A stretch of DNA of 27,386 nt from Lachnospiraceae bacterium (GCA_900772845.1 CAAGSD010000003.1:1-27386); one strand, 5' to 3'; shown: positions 7,476 through 18,232, counted from the stretch's first letter. Made by a program: numbers and translations. Notes: generated from the sequence alone by a model not told the origin.

Positions 7476-10400
7476 TCAGTCAAAAAATGCGAGTCTGTCA
7501 AGTGCTGCGATTGCGCTTTCCAGATATCTGTCATCTGTAACAGGCCATTTATAATCCAGCCTGTATAGTACCTGTGCCGTGAATCCGTTATCGTATTCCA
7601 TCGTATAAATCTCATTTTCATTATGTGAGGTATATGCGATCAGTCCGGAAACAGCATCGGATTCCTTACCGTTCTTTGCAAATTCCTTTACGGCTTCCTC
7701 AAACTCTTCATCCCTTACAATATCAAGCCGGAATCCATATCTTTGCATTGCATAGATCAGGTCGGCCATATAAATATGATGACTGTTGCATGCATGGAAT
7801 ACGGTAAATCTTCTGTCCGTCTGCACCAGCTTCAATACGGCAAGTGCCGTAGAATCAATGGGAGACAATTCTGCAATTTCATGCATACCGCCCATAGGGA
7901 ATTTACCAATCGCTTTATAACCTCTTAAGCTGCGTAAAAATCCATTGGTAATGAAATTAATCTGGAATTCTCCGTCGGAATTTCTGCTCATCAGATTTCC
8001 CACACGGATCACCTTTCCGTCAAGTCCTTCGGAAACTGCTTCCAATACCGCTCTTTCTGCCAGGAATTTGGTACGGATATATTCATTTGTAATATTCTGT
8101 CCAATGTACAGATCATTTTCACAAAAGACTCTGGACATCGGCGGAACTCCCTCTGATCCCTCACCGGCAACAGATACTGTTGAGATCTGGATCAGCCTGC
8201 GGCCGTTATTCTTACAGAAATCAATGAGGTTCTGAACGCCCCGTACATTTACTTTTTCCAGAATGTCACCTGCCGCAAAATGCTTTACACATGCAGCGCA
8301 GTTAATGATAGTGCGGAACTTGTAAGCTGCAAATCCCTCAACCTGCTCTTTTGATGTAATATCGCCGTCGACACAGATAATACGCTGTCCGAACAGTTCC
8401 TGATAAGGATTGTCGAAATAATACATCAACATGTGCATCATTCGTTTTTCCATGGATTCATATGCACCTTTGCGCACCAGGCAATAAACTTTTCCATCGT
8501 AATTGTCCAGATATGCCTTCAGAATATGTATTCCCAGGAAACCGGTAGCACCTGTGATCATGATATCACCCAGATTTTCCTTCGTTATCCTGTCAACATT
8601 TTCTTCCACATTTCCGCTGATGACACTTTGAATCCTGTTGTAGTTATAATTTGAAAACTCATTATTACTTTGTGCGGTTTCCGTTGCTGCACCATCATCA
8701 ACCACTGTTGCCAGTTCACGCACCGTAGGATATTTAAATATATCTGCATATACAATGGAAATATTCTTCGTAAGACACATAACAGCAACCTTGGATGCCG
8801 TAAGTGAGGAACCTCCCAGGTCAAAGAAGTTATCCTCGATTCCCACCTTCTCAATTCCCAGCGCCTTCTCGAATATCTCACAAAGTATTGTCTGAACCGT
8901 AGTCACCGGCTCTACATAACCACTGTTCTTCGTCGTTATTTCCGGTATCGGAAGTGCTTTTTTATCAATCTTTCCGCCCGGTGTCACAGGCATTTCATCA
9001 ATATGTACGAAGAATGACGGCATCATATAATCGGGGATCAGCGGCTCCAGGAAGGTCTTAAGCTGCTCCTCCGGAATACTTTCTCCTGTGTAATAAGCAG
9101 TGATATATTTATTTCCGCCCTTTTCAACGACTGTAACCGCTGCATTTTTCACCAGTTCGTGCTTCAGCACGGCACCTTCGATTTCTCCCAGCTCCACACG
9201 GTATCCCCTGATTTTTACCTGGGAATCAATTCTGCCGATATACTCTATATTTCCGTCACCTTTCATCCGGACCATATCACCGGTTCTGTACAGGCGCCTG
9301 TCATCTTCACACACAGCATACGGATTTTCTACAAACACCGATGCCGTCTTTTCGGGAAGGTTATGATATCCTCTTGCGATCTGGCGACCGGCATGGCAGA
9401 GTTCACCGGAGGCTCCCACCGGAAGTCTGTTTAAATCTTTGTCAACAACATAACTGCGGACATTCCGCTGGGATTTTCCGATCGGTATGTTGTCGTACTG
9501 TCTGTCCACCCAGAATTCTGTGGAAGAGACGGTATTTTCCGTCGGACCATACCCATTGATCATCTGATAGGTCCGGTTTCTGTAATGCTTAAATTTCTCA
9601 CCTCCAAGTGTCACAAATTTCAGATGTGGAGCATCCTCAAGCAGTTCCGCTACCAGTTCACCCATCTGTGTCGGGAAGGTTGCGGTGGTGATGTTCTCAT
9701 CCTTTATGAATTTTCCGACTGCAACGGCATCTTTTCGTATGCTTTCAGGCAAAATGTATAATACCGCACCTGCTGTAAGCGGAGCAAACAAATCGATTAC
9801 CGATGCATCAAAGCAAAAGCTTGCAAATTCAGCAACAACATCGTCCGGGGTAGTCTTTCTTGTCAGTCTGATATATTCGATCAGGTTCAGGAGATTTCTT
9901 TGTTCGATCATAACTCCCTTGGGCTTGCCGGTGGATCCCGATGTGTATATCATATACGCAAGATTCTCCGGTTTCGGGGCTGTAAGCTCTACAGAAAGTT
10001 CGAAATCCTTTGCTTCTGTGACAACATTATCCAGACTGATAATATTTTTGTCATAGAAATCCACCAGGCTGCGATACTGGTCGATCACAAGCAGATTTTC
10101 CGCTCCGGAATCCGTCAGCATATACTCAATTCTACTCTGCGGATACTCCGGATCCAAAGGAACATAAGCTCCTCCCGCTTTCATAACCCCCACGTAAGCT
10201 ACCGCATATTCTTTTGTTCTTCCGCATAAAATGCCTGCTGCCTTTTCTCTGCCAAATCCGTTTTCGGTCAGTTTTTGTGCAACGTAATCTGACATTTTAT
10301 CCAGTTCTCTGTAAGTGATCTCACCGTTTCCGTCCCTTACTGCCGGTCTGTCCGGATATTTTGCTGCTGCTTCTCTGAACAGATCCACAAAGGTTTTCCC

Positions 10401-13400
10401 TGCATGTTCGGGAATATCCTGCATCTGTGTCTGTTCCTCAAACATAAGCCGGATTTCTCCGGGATCGTATTCTCCAAGGATTCCCTGTGCAGCCGTTTCA
10501 AGATTGTCTGCAAGGTATTTTATTGTTTCCTCATTATACATATCCCCACGGTATTCCATTTCCAGTACAAACTTATTTCTATCGATGGAAATGCTGATGG
10601 AAACAGGTGCTTTCGCCATATTTAAACGGATCGGTTCTTCCTGTGCATATTCCCCACCGATCATGTCAAATGCAAAATTGTCTCCCTGATAGATCACCAT
10701 GGCATCCGCTTTTATGTTAAATTCATGACTGATCTGTGAAAACGGATAAATATCATTGTTCATGGAATCGATCAACTGCTGCTGCACCTTCAGCAGGCCA
10801 TCCTTTGTGCTTCCTGAGAAGTCACAGTATACGGGAAGTGTCTTTACAAGCATACCCACCGTTTCCGAAAGCCTGGAATCATTTCTTCCATGATAAATTG
10901 TGGTAAATACTGCATCCTTCCGGAAATTATATTTTCCCAGCGTAAGACCAAATACCGAAATAAAGAATACATTTTCTGTAATTCCATATTTCTTACAGAA
11001 GTCTTTCACCTGCTGTACAGAAATCTCTGTAACCTCTCTGCGGTAAAGCTCTGCTGAGGGAACCGCTCCGGTCTTATCCGGATAAAAGTTGATACTTCCT
11101 CCCTTATTCTCAAATACGGATCTGTAATATTTCTCTGCATTTTCATAGGCATCGCTCTTCAATGCATCCCGGTTATCCAATGCCAGATCATAAGAGGTAT
11201 ACTTCTCCTTTTCCAACGTTTCCCCACTATAAGCCCTGTTGATATCATTCAGGATAATACCAAGGGAAGTACCGTCCGCAATAATATGATGAATATCCAG
11301 GAACAGGTAATTTCCGTTACAGGTTCTGTAAATTTCAAACCGGAAAAGCTGTTCATTAAACAACATATAGGGACGGACCAGCGTTTCCCTGTTCATCTCA
11401 TTCAGAATCTGCGTTTTATACCCCAAATGATCGTCCCGTTTTTGAAGAACATCTCCGTTTTCATCCATAAATAGACGGGTCTTCAGATAAGGATGTGCCT
11501 CTACCGTGCTGTCTATTGCAGCTGCGAGTCTGTCCAGATCTACCTTTTTATCCAATTTCAGAAGGTAGGGAATGTTGTAAATGGTGGATCCCATATTTGC
11601 AGTACATTCAATAAAGATTCCCTCCTGCGTATTGGTAAGCGGATAGCTGTCCTGTTCCTCTCTCTTTGCTGCTTTTCCGGCACACCGGACAAAGTCTTCT
11701 AACTTTTCAATCGTAGGATGATTCTTGATATCTGATGTTTTTATAACAATGTCAAATGCTTTGGCAATCAGGATATTCAGTTTGATCGCACTGATGGACG
11801 TCAGTCCTGCCTCGTAAATATCCGTCGTGATTCCGAATTCTGTGTAGCCGAGTACCTCTGCGACACAGTCATACAGTTTCTGCTGAATCTCTGTTTTAGG
11901 CTGAATGATCTCCTCTACCTTTTTCTCCGGCAGTGGAAGTGCTTTCTTATTGACCTTCTGGTTCTGATTCAGTGGAATCTTGTCGATCTGCATGGTAACT
12001 GCAGGTACCATATAGGGCGGCTTTGTTTCCTTAATGAAATCATTTAACCTGTTGATATCCACTTTGCTGTCGGATACCACATAGGCCGCAATATATTTTC
12101 CGCCGTTGGGATCATCAAATGCAACTACGGTAGCATCTTTGATTCCCTGGTATCTTCGGATCACCTCTTCCACCTCGGAAAGCTCGATCCGGAATCCCCT
12201 GATCTTTACCTGGGAATCCTTTCTGCCAATGATCTGAAGATTTCCGTCCGGAAGGTATCTGGCCACATCTCCGGAATGATACAGTACTTCATACCCTTCC
12301 GTATCATCATAAATATTCTTCGTATATACTTCTGCCGTTTTCTCCGGTTTATTCAGATATCCACGGGAAACCTGCCAGCCGGACAGCATCAGTTCACCGC
12401 AGGCACCATAAGGAAGCAGATGCCCGGCTTTGTCTGTGATATAAAGCTTGAAATTATCCAGCGCTTTTCCGATAGGCACATTCGGATAATACTTGTCCAC
12501 TTCAAATACGGTGGTAAAGATCGTTGCCTCTGTCGGTCCATAGGCGTTAAACAGCTTATAGTTTTTGGGCGGCTCACAGGGAACCAGTTTTTCTCCACCT
12601 ACCGATAAATATTTCAGGCTCTTGCAGTCCATTTCCAGTGCAAACTGTCTGCCGACCTGTGTCGTCATAAAGGAATGTGTGATCCCGTTTTCTTCAAAGT
12701 ATTGCTGAAGTCCGATAAAATCCAACCGGATCTCTTCCGGAATAATATGGAGTTCTGCTCCGTTGGCAATCGCTCCATAAATATCCATCATGGAGGCATC
12801 AAAACCAAACGACGCATAGGCCGCTATTTTGCTGTTGGAATCTATACTGTAATATTTTCTGTACCAATGGCAGAATGCTGTTATATTTCCATATTCCAGC
12901 ATACATCCCTTCGGCACACCTGTAGAGCCTGATGTATACAGTAAAATAAACAGATCATGTAACTGTGGCTTATGTAATTTACCATCTGTATTTCCAAGCT
13001 GCATGATCTCATCGGTGAATAAAACGGGACCCTGATATCCCTCCACCAACGGTAACAGTTCTCTGTCGGCAATCAAAAGTTTCGCTGCGGAATCCTCCAG
13101 CATATACATCAGCCGGTCCTTCGGGTATGACGGATCCAACGGCTGATATGCTGCACCGGCCTTAATGACACCCATGGGTGCGATCGCCATATATTCACAG
13201 CGGGGAATCAGAATAGATACTACATCCTCAGTGCCGATACCGAGAGATGCTATGTATTTTCCGAGTCTGTCACTGATTTCATCCAGTTCGGCATAAGTGT
13301 ATTTCTTGTCTTTGAATACAACGGCTGTATTTGTCGGTATGCTTTGTACCATTTCATCAAACATATCGGAAATGGTTTTATTTCTGTCATATTCGCAGGC

Positions 13401-16400
13401 CGTATCATTGAACTGTGCAAGCTTGTCTAATGCGTTTTCGGAAATAACAGAGATCTCCGATACATATTTTGTTTTCAGCAGAGAGTTCATTGCTGCTTCA
13501 TAGGAATCCAGAATTCCCTCCACAAAAGCTTCACTGTACATATCACTGCGGTATTCCGCAGTAAGTACATATTCATTATTATACTCTCTTACCTGTATGA
13601 GCAGTGGCATTTTAGCCATATCCAGGGAAAGATCATGTCCCCTCGCAATGGTATCTCCGATAGGATAATCGTCACTCAGCTCTGCCTGATATGCAAATAC
13701 AAGGTCGGAATTAAATCCGTATTTTGCACAGATATCGGAGAACGGGAAAATATCATTTGCCATGGAGGACAGGAGCTGTTCGGAAAGCTCTGTCATATAT
13801 GTCTGAATCGTAGTTTTTGAATCAAAACTGCAATAAACCGGAAGTGTTTTTACAAGCATGCAGACCGTATTTTCCAGTCTGGAATCATTTCTTCCGTTAT
13901 AGATGGTTGCAAAAAGACTGTCTTCTGCATTCCCATACCTGGACATAAGAATACCAAACAGACCGGTGAACAAAACATTAGGAGTCACTCCCAGTTTTTC
14001 ACAACCGGACAGAATTTTGTCTACCGCAATATCCAGTTTTCTTTCCTGATAACCCTTTTCTGGCGTTTTTCCGTACAGATCCGGAAGCGGAAGCGATTCT
14101 GTCTCAATTCCTTCAAAAATGCTATCGTAATATTTTTCCGCCTTTTTGTATTTTCCCTCGTTCATCTGCTGCTCTTCGTCAAGTGCAGCATCAAATCCCG
14201 TATAGGATTCCTTTTCCAGTTTTTCACCTCTATAGGCTCTGTCAATATCTTCGAAAATAATATCATAGGAATTGCCGTCTGCAATAATATGATGAAAATC
14301 TGTAAAGAGATATTTCCTGTCTTCTGTCAGATAAATTTCCGCACGGAATAAACGTCCCTTTTCCAGTTTAAACGGACGTACCAGTTTATTTTTGAGATCT
14401 TCGAACTGCTCATTTGTGGTCTCGATCACTTCCGGTGCAAAGGACTCCGTACCCGGACGCTGTACCATCTCTCCTTTATCATTGAGAAATACTTCCGTAA
14501 GCAGATAGGAATGGGCATTTACCATCCGGACAATTGCTTCTGACAGCTTCTGCGGATCCACTGTGCTGTCCAAGTCAAACAGGAACGGAATATTGTACAC
14601 CGTACTTTCCGGATTTTTAGCGCATTCCGCAAAAATTCCCTTCTGAGATCCGGTAAGCGGATACACCTCCCGTTTCTCATAGGTTCTGATCCTGGGTGCT
14701 AGCATCACATACTTTTCCAGTTTTTCAACGGTGTTATTTTCATGAATATCACTGGTTTTCACCGTGACACCAAATTCCTCCGAGATCAGGATACACAGCT
14801 TCATGGCACTTATGGAAGAAAGTCCCGCTTTATAAAAGCTGGTGTCAATTCCAAAGTAATCGTTTTCCACCACGTTGGAAACGATCTCAAATATTTTCTT
14901 CTGCATGGCTGTTTCCGGTTCCTTCAGCTTCTCCGGCTGGGAAACAGGCTTAGGCAGTGCTTTTTTATCAATTTTTCCATTCTGGGTCAACGGCATTTTG
15001 TCCATCTGGACAAAAACATCCGGAACCATATAATGTGCCAGGCTTTCTGACGCATAATCGGAAAGTTCTTCGGTATTGATCTGGCGATCCGCCATAAAAT
15101 AACAGCAAAGATACTTATTATCTACCGGCACAGTAACGCTGGTAACGATTCCCTCAAAGCCGTTGATGACCTCTTCGATCTCACCAAGCTCGATCCGCAA
15201 TCCTCTCAGTTTAATCTGGTTGTCCATTCTTCCGAAGAATTCGATCTCGCCTTCCGGATTGATTCTTGCCAGATCACCGGTCTTATACGCCCTTTCGCCA
15301 TTCAGTTCTATAAAAACTGCGGCTGTTTTTTCGGGCAGATTCATATAGCCGCGTCCCACGCCGAGACCCGCAACTACCAGTTCTCCGGTTTCTCCGTCCG
15401 GAAGCACTTTATTGTCCTGATCTACCACATACACTTTCACGTTACCGTTAGGCGTACCAATGGTAATGTTTTTACCTTCCGTGATCACTTTCATGGTACA
15501 GCTTATGGTGGTTTCCGTGGGACCATAGCCATTCATGATATAAGCATCAGGATTAACAGCACGGATCTTATCGTAAAGCGCAGGAGGAAAGGCCTCTGCT
15601 CCCACATCAAACACTTTGATCTGTGAAACAGCCTTTTCAAGCTGCGGCAGGTCGATCATGTTGGACAGGTATGTAGGTGTTGTCGTCATGATATCAACGT
15701 TATTCTCTATGAGCAGTTCTCCAAGCATGATCGGATTCAGAATCTCTTCATCACTCGCAATTACCGCAGTCAGTCCATTGGTCAGCGGAATAAATTCTTC
15801 CAGAACGGACACATCAAAGGTCATGGCTGCCATGGACAGTGAGACGCTTCCCCGGCTTACATATCCGTAGGTTTCCGCATTCGCGGGATCCGGATTCACA
15901 AAATTGGCAAGGTTGATGTGCTCAATCATAACCCCTTTGGGCTTTCCCGTAGAGCCGGAGGTATAAATACAATAGCAAAGGTCATGCTCTTCAATCCCGG
16001 TATCCGGATTTTCCGTATTGTCATATTCCAGCAATTCCTCAAGAAACAATACGGTACAGGAAAGTTTTGCAAACAGTTCCCTGCGTTCCTCTGCAATTTC
16101 CTTTGTTGTGATAACAAAAGGGATTCCCGCATCTTCAAAAATATACTGTACTCTGTCATCAGGATAATCCGGTGCCGCTACCGCAAATGCACCACCGGAC
16201 TTTAAAATTCCCTGTCGTACCGCATAAAAATCACAGCAGCGCTCCATTATGATGCCTACAATAGTCTCTCGCTGAATTCCTTTTTCAATGAGAGCATTTG
16301 CAATTCTGTTTGCTCTTTCATTTAACCGGGCATACGTGAATTTTTCTTTTCCCGATACCACTGCACACTTGTCAGGATGAAGCCTTACCTGCTCTTCGAA

Positions 16401-16460
16401 CAGCTTTGTCACCGGCTGAAACACAAAGGAAAAACTGCTTTTTTCGTTAATTGCTGACAT
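7476..16460 (-). CDS. Three-module NRPS with terminal thioester reductase (A-T-C-A-T-C-A-T-R)
   Basis: This 2,994-residue assembly line shows in order: A1 (about 15-500), T1 (S549), C1 (about 600-1010, HHIIADG with H724), A2 (about 1040-1510), T2 (S1555), C2 (about 1605-2020, HHIIADG with H1725), A3 (about 2040-2500), T3 (S2552) and a reductase (about 2630-2994; TGATGFLG near 2636, Y2794 and K2798 as YxxxK). All three A domains have SGSTG, YGPTE and the A10 lysine. There is no starter C, epimerase or thioesterase domain. The prediction is a free-amine tripeptide released by NAD(P)H as an aldehyde. By alignment to GrsA I read the substrate pockets as DVLTFVGIS, DAMFLVAIF and DAITVLGVS. All have the amine-binding Asp and no other charged residue, which suggests neutral, mostly hydrophobic amino acids. 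The start has AGGAGGAG, which overlaps the MATE stop codon. Confidence 0.95.
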   Translation of the reverse strand: MSAINEKSSFSFVFQPVTKLFEEQVRLHPDKCAVVSGKEKFTYARLNERANRIANALIEKGIQRETIVGIIMERCCDFYAVRQGILKSGGAFAVAAPDYPDDRVQYIFEDAGIPFVITTKEIAEERRELFAKLSCTVLFLEELLEYDNTENPDTGIEEHDLCYCIYTSGSTGKPKGVMIEHINLANFVNPDPANAETYGYVSRGSVSLSMAAMTFDVSVLEEFIPLTNGLTAVIASDEEILNPIMLGELLIENNVDIMTTTPTYLSNMIDLPQLEKAVSQIKVFDVGAEAFPPALYDKIRAVNPDAYIMNGYGPTETTISCTMKVITEGKNITIGTPNGNVKVYVVDQDNKVLPDGETGELVVAGLGVGRGYMNLPEKTAAVFIELNGERAYKTGDLARINPEGEIEFFGRMDNQIKLRGLRIELGEIEEVINGFEGIVTSVTVPVDNKYLCCYFMADRQINTEELSDYASESLAHYMVPDVFVQMDKMPLTQNGKIDKKALPKPVSQPEKLKEPETAMQKKIFEIVSNVVENDYFGIDTSFYKAGLSSISAMKLCILISEEFGVTVKTSDIHENNTVEKLEKYVMLAPRIRTYEKREVYPLTGSQKGIFAECAKNPESTVYNIPFLFDLDSTVDPQKLSEAIVRMVNAHSYLLTEVFLNDKGEMVQRPGTESFAPEVIETTNEQFEDLKNKLVRPFKLEKGRLFRAEIYLTEDRKYLFTDFHHIIADGNSYDIIFEDIDRAYRGEKLEKESYTGFDAALDEEQQMNEGKYKKAEKYYDSIFEGIETESLPLPDLYGKTPEKGYQERKLDIAVDKILSGCEKLGVTPNVLFTGLFGILMSRYGNAEDSLFATIYNGRNDSRLENTVCMLVKTLPVYCSFDSKTTIQTYMTELSEQLLSSMANDIFPFSDICAKYGFNSDLVFAYQAELSDDYPIGDTIARGHDLSLDMAKMPLLIQVREYNNEYVLTAEYRSDMYSEAFVEGILDSYEAAMNSLLKTKYVSEISVISENALDKLAQFNDTACEYDRNKTISDMFDEMVQSIPTNTAVVFKDKKYTYAELDEISDRLGKYIASLGIGTEDVVSILIPRCEYMAIAPMGVIKAGAAYQPLDPSYPKDRLMYMLEDSAAKLLIADRELLPLVEGYQGPVLFTDEIMQLGNTDGKLHKPQLHDLFILLYTSGSTGVPKGCMLEYGNITAFCHWYRKYYSIDSNSKIAAYASFGFDASMMDIYGAIANGAELHIIPEEIRLDFIGLQQYFEENGITHSFMTTQVGRQFALEMDCKSLKYLSVGGEKLVPCEPPKNYKLFNAYGPTEATIFTTVFEVDKYYPNVPIGKALDNFKLYITDKAGHLLPYGACGELMLSGWQVSRGYLNKPEKTAEVYTKNIYDDTEGYEVLYHSGDVARYLPDGNLQIIGRKDSQVKIRGFRIELSEVEEVIRRYQGIKDATVVAFDDPNGGKYIAAYVVSDSKVDINRLNDFIKETKPPYMVPAVTMQIDKIPLNQNQKVNKKALPLPEKKVEEIIQPKTEIQQKLYDCVAEVLGYTEFGITTDIYEAGLTSISAIKLNILIAKAFDIVIKTSDIKNHPTIEKLEDFVRCAGKAAKREEQDSYPLTNTQEGIFIECTANMGSTIYNIPYLLKLDKKVDLDRLAAAIDSTVEAHPYLKTRLFMDENGDVLQKRDDHLGYKTQILNEMNRETLVRPYMLFNEQLFRFEIYRTCNGNYLFLDIHHIIADGTSLGIILNDINRAYSGETLEKEKYTSYDLALDNRDALKSDAYENAEKYYRSVFENKGGSINFYPDKTGAVPSAELYRREVTEISVQQVKDFCKKYGITENVFFISVFGLTLGKYNFRKDAVFTTIYHGRNDSRLSETVGMLVKTLPVYCDFSGSTKDGLLKVQQQLIDSMNNDIYPFSQISHEFNIKADAMVIYQGDNFAFDMIGGEYAQEEPIRLNMAKAPVSISISIDRNKFVLEMEYRGDMYNEETIKYLADNLETAAQGILGEYDPGEIRLMFEEQTQMQDIPEHAGKTFVDLFREAAAKYPDRPAVRDGNGEITYRELDKMSDYVAQKLTENGFGREKAAGILCGRTKEYAVAYVGVMKAGGAYVPLDPEYPQSRIEYMLTDSGAENLLVIDQYRSLVDFYDKNIISLDNVVTEAKDFELSVELTAPKPENLAYMIYTSGSTGKPKGVMIEQRNLLNLIEYIRLTRKTTPDDVVAEFASFCFDASVIDLFAPLTAGAVLYILPESIRKDAVAVGKFIKDENITTATFPTQMGELVAELLEDAPHLKFVTLGGEKFKHYRNRTYQMINGYGPTENTVSSTEFWVDRQYDNIPIGKSQRNVRSYVVDKDLNRLPVGASGELCHAGRQIARGYHNLPEKTASVFVENPYAVCEDDRRLYRTGDMVRMKGDGNIEYIGRIDSQVKIRGYRVELGEIEGAVLKHELVKNAAVTVVEKGGNKYITAYYTGESIPEEQLKTFLEPLIPDYMMPSFFVHIDEMPVTPGGKIDKKALPIPEITTKNSGYVEPVTTVQTILCEIFEKALGIEKVGIEDNFFDLGGSSLTASKVAVMCLTKNISIVYADIFKYPTVRELATVVDDGAATETAQSNNEFSNYNYNRIQSVISGNVEENVDRITKENLGDIMITGATGFLGIHILKAYLDNYDGKVYCLVRKGAYESMEKRMMHMLMYYFDNPYQELFGQRIICVDGDITSKEQVEGFAAYKFRTIINCAACVKHFAAGDILEKVNVRGVQNLIDFCKNNGRRLIQISTVSVAGEGSEGVPPMSRVFCENDLYIGQNITNEYIRTKFLAERAVLEAVSEGLDGKVIRVGNLMSRNSDGEFQINFITNGFLRSLRGYKAIGKFPMGGMHEIAELSPIDSTALAVLKLVQTDRRFTVFHACNSHHIYMADLIYAMQRYGFRLDIVRDEEFEEAVKEFAKNGKESDAVSGLIAYTSHNENEIYTMEYDNGFTAQVLYRLDYKWPVTDDRYLESAIAALDRLAFFD

Positions 16461-16471
16461 TTTTTCTCCTC

Positions 16472-18220
16472 CTAAAATGATATTATAGTGTTATTCATAT
16501 CAATCGCACGAATATAGTCCATGGATTTTGAAATCTTTTTTACCAGCTCTATTCCGTGAATGTCAAAGTCCTCATAATCATGACTGTACTCCAGCGGATT
16601 AAAATTCACGCCGTTGTCCCGGATCCTTAATCTGCACAAATCGTCCTCCAGACAGAGATTGATATCGATCCAGTTGGATGTCTTTCCACCGTATTGGATA
16701 ATGTTTACCGTCATTTCTTCTGCACACACAGCCGCCAGGTTTGCTTTATTTGCAGATACTCCCTTTTCCTTACAGAACTCCAATATTCTTCTGTTAACAA
16801 TCTGTGCTTCCTCCATGGTGCTTTTGATCGAAAAATCCAGATTCACGCCGGGATTCTTGTCCGGAACAATATAAAAGGTTGAATTTTTATGTTTTATTTT
16901 TCTGAAGATCCAGCCTGCAATTACTGTAATGATCTCTGTGGCAACGAAGCCTGCCGCAATTCCATCAATACCGGTTCCATATATTTGCTTAAATATGTAA
17001 ATACCCACATAGGTGGCCGGCAGGATTACCACTGCATTCTCAAGGAATGTGACAAAGCTTGCGATTGCCGTTTCTTCAATAGACTCATAATAGCTTATGA
17101 TAAATTTATTCCATAGATAGGGAATCACGCACAACGCAAAAATCCGGAGTGCATACACCATCAGTCTTCCAAGCTCTCCACCGCCGCTTCCGAACAGGAT
17201 CGTAATCTGTTCCGTAAACACCATAATGGCAACGAATATGGCGGCCAATACGATATAACTGTACTTCAGCATCTTTTTACACAGAACCCGGATTCCCATG
17301 TAGTCTTTCTCGCCATAAAGAATTCCTGCAACATTGGGAATTACACCAATAATTCCGCCCGTCAGCATTTCTACAATCAAAAGCACGTTATCGCAGACCG
17401 TAAATACTGCCATTCCGTCCTCTCCGGTCTGATGAAGGATGATCGTGTTAAGGCCGAGGGATTTTATAAAATTAGTTGCCATAAAGACCAGCATCGGCAC
17501 CCCTGCCACAATTGCTTCTTTCATGATTCCAAAGTCCTTCCCTTTCAGCCGGACAAATTGGATATTCCGTTTATCGGAACGGATATAAAGTACAAAAACC
17601 GACATTGCAAACAAAAAGCCAAGTACTGTAGATAAAGATGCACCTGTAACCCCAAGTGGTGTATATCTGAGAAATATATAATCAAGAACAAGATTTATTA
17701 CATTGGCCAGAATCAGATACGCAGATGCAAGTTCCGGATGATTCTCCACACCAAGATAATTTACAACCAGAAGTCCGATGCCGATGACCGGCGCTCCCAG
17801 CATACTGATACGGATATAGTCTCTTGTATAATTTTGAAGGATGCCGCCACCCGGTACCAGAAGTCTGGCAATGGGGGCCGCTGTAGGAAACGCACAGACG
17901 GAAAAAATAATACCCACCATCAGTGTCACCAGAAACGTGGCGGAAAACAGCTTTGATGCGCTTTCCCTGTCTCGCCTGCCAAGCATATTTCCCACTGCTA
18001 TGGAGCCGCCTATTCCAAGACAGTAACCGGTAAGCTGGACAATGGTTTCCACCGGAAGACTCATCGTAACCGCTGACATTGCTTCTACACCGATCAAATT
18101 ACTCACAAAAATCGTATCCACAATGTTCCCCAGCTGAAGAGCCAGCGACATCATGATTCCCGGAACAATATACTTATTCAGTTTCGCACTTAATAATCTG
18201 TTGTTTCTTCTTTCTGCCAT
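16472..18220 (-). CDS. MATE-family exporter with a fused C-terminal GHKL ATPase domain
   Basis: This is a 582-residue fusion. Residues 1 to about 440 form a MATE antiporter with twelve hydrophobic segments; the usual length of such proteins is about 450. After a charged linker (RKIKHKN) comes a soluble domain of about 125 residues with GHKL features. These are an N box AEEMTVNIIQYGG with E502 and N506, a G1 box RDNGVNFNP with D535, and a partly degenerate G2 box, DIHGIELVKK, with G556. This domain is of the same RsbW/SpoIIAB type as the stand-alone ATPase four genes on. The transporter half probably exports the NRPS product. The ATPase half should face the cytosol and could bind or phosphorylate the operon's STAS protein. 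The ribosome binding site is AAGGGAG five bases upstream, and the gene is 12 bases from its upstream neighbour and 11 from the NRPS start. Confidence 0.92.
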   Translation of the reverse strand: MAERRNNRLLSAKLNKYIVPGIMMSLALQLGNIVDTIFVSNLIGVEAMSAVTMSLPVETIVQLTGYCLGIGGSIAVGNMLGRRDRESASKLFSATFLVTLMVGIIFSVCAFPTAAPIARLLVPGGGILQNYTRDYIRISMLGAPVIGIGLLVVNYLGVENHPELASAYLILANVINLVLDYIFLRYTPLGVTGASLSTVLGFLFAMSVFVLYIRSDKRNIQFVRLKGKDFGIMKEAIVAGVPMLVFMATNFIKSLGLNTIILHQTGEDGMAVFTVCDNVLLIVEMLTGGIIGVIPNVAGILYGEKDYMGIRVLCKKMLKYSYIVLAAIFVAIMVFTEQITILFGSGGGELGRLMVYALRIFALCVIPYLWNKFIISYYESIEETAIASFVTFLENAVVILPATYVGIYIFKQIYGTGIDGIAAGFVATEIITVIAGWIFRKIKHKNSTFYIVPDKNPGVNLDFSIKSTMEEAQIVNRRILEFCKEKGVSANKANLAAVCAEEMTVNIIQYGGKTSNWIDINLCLEDDLCRLRIRDNGVNFNPLEYSHDYEDFDIHGIELVKKISKSMDYIRAIDMNNTIISF

Positions 18221-18232
18221 TTTATCTCCCTT

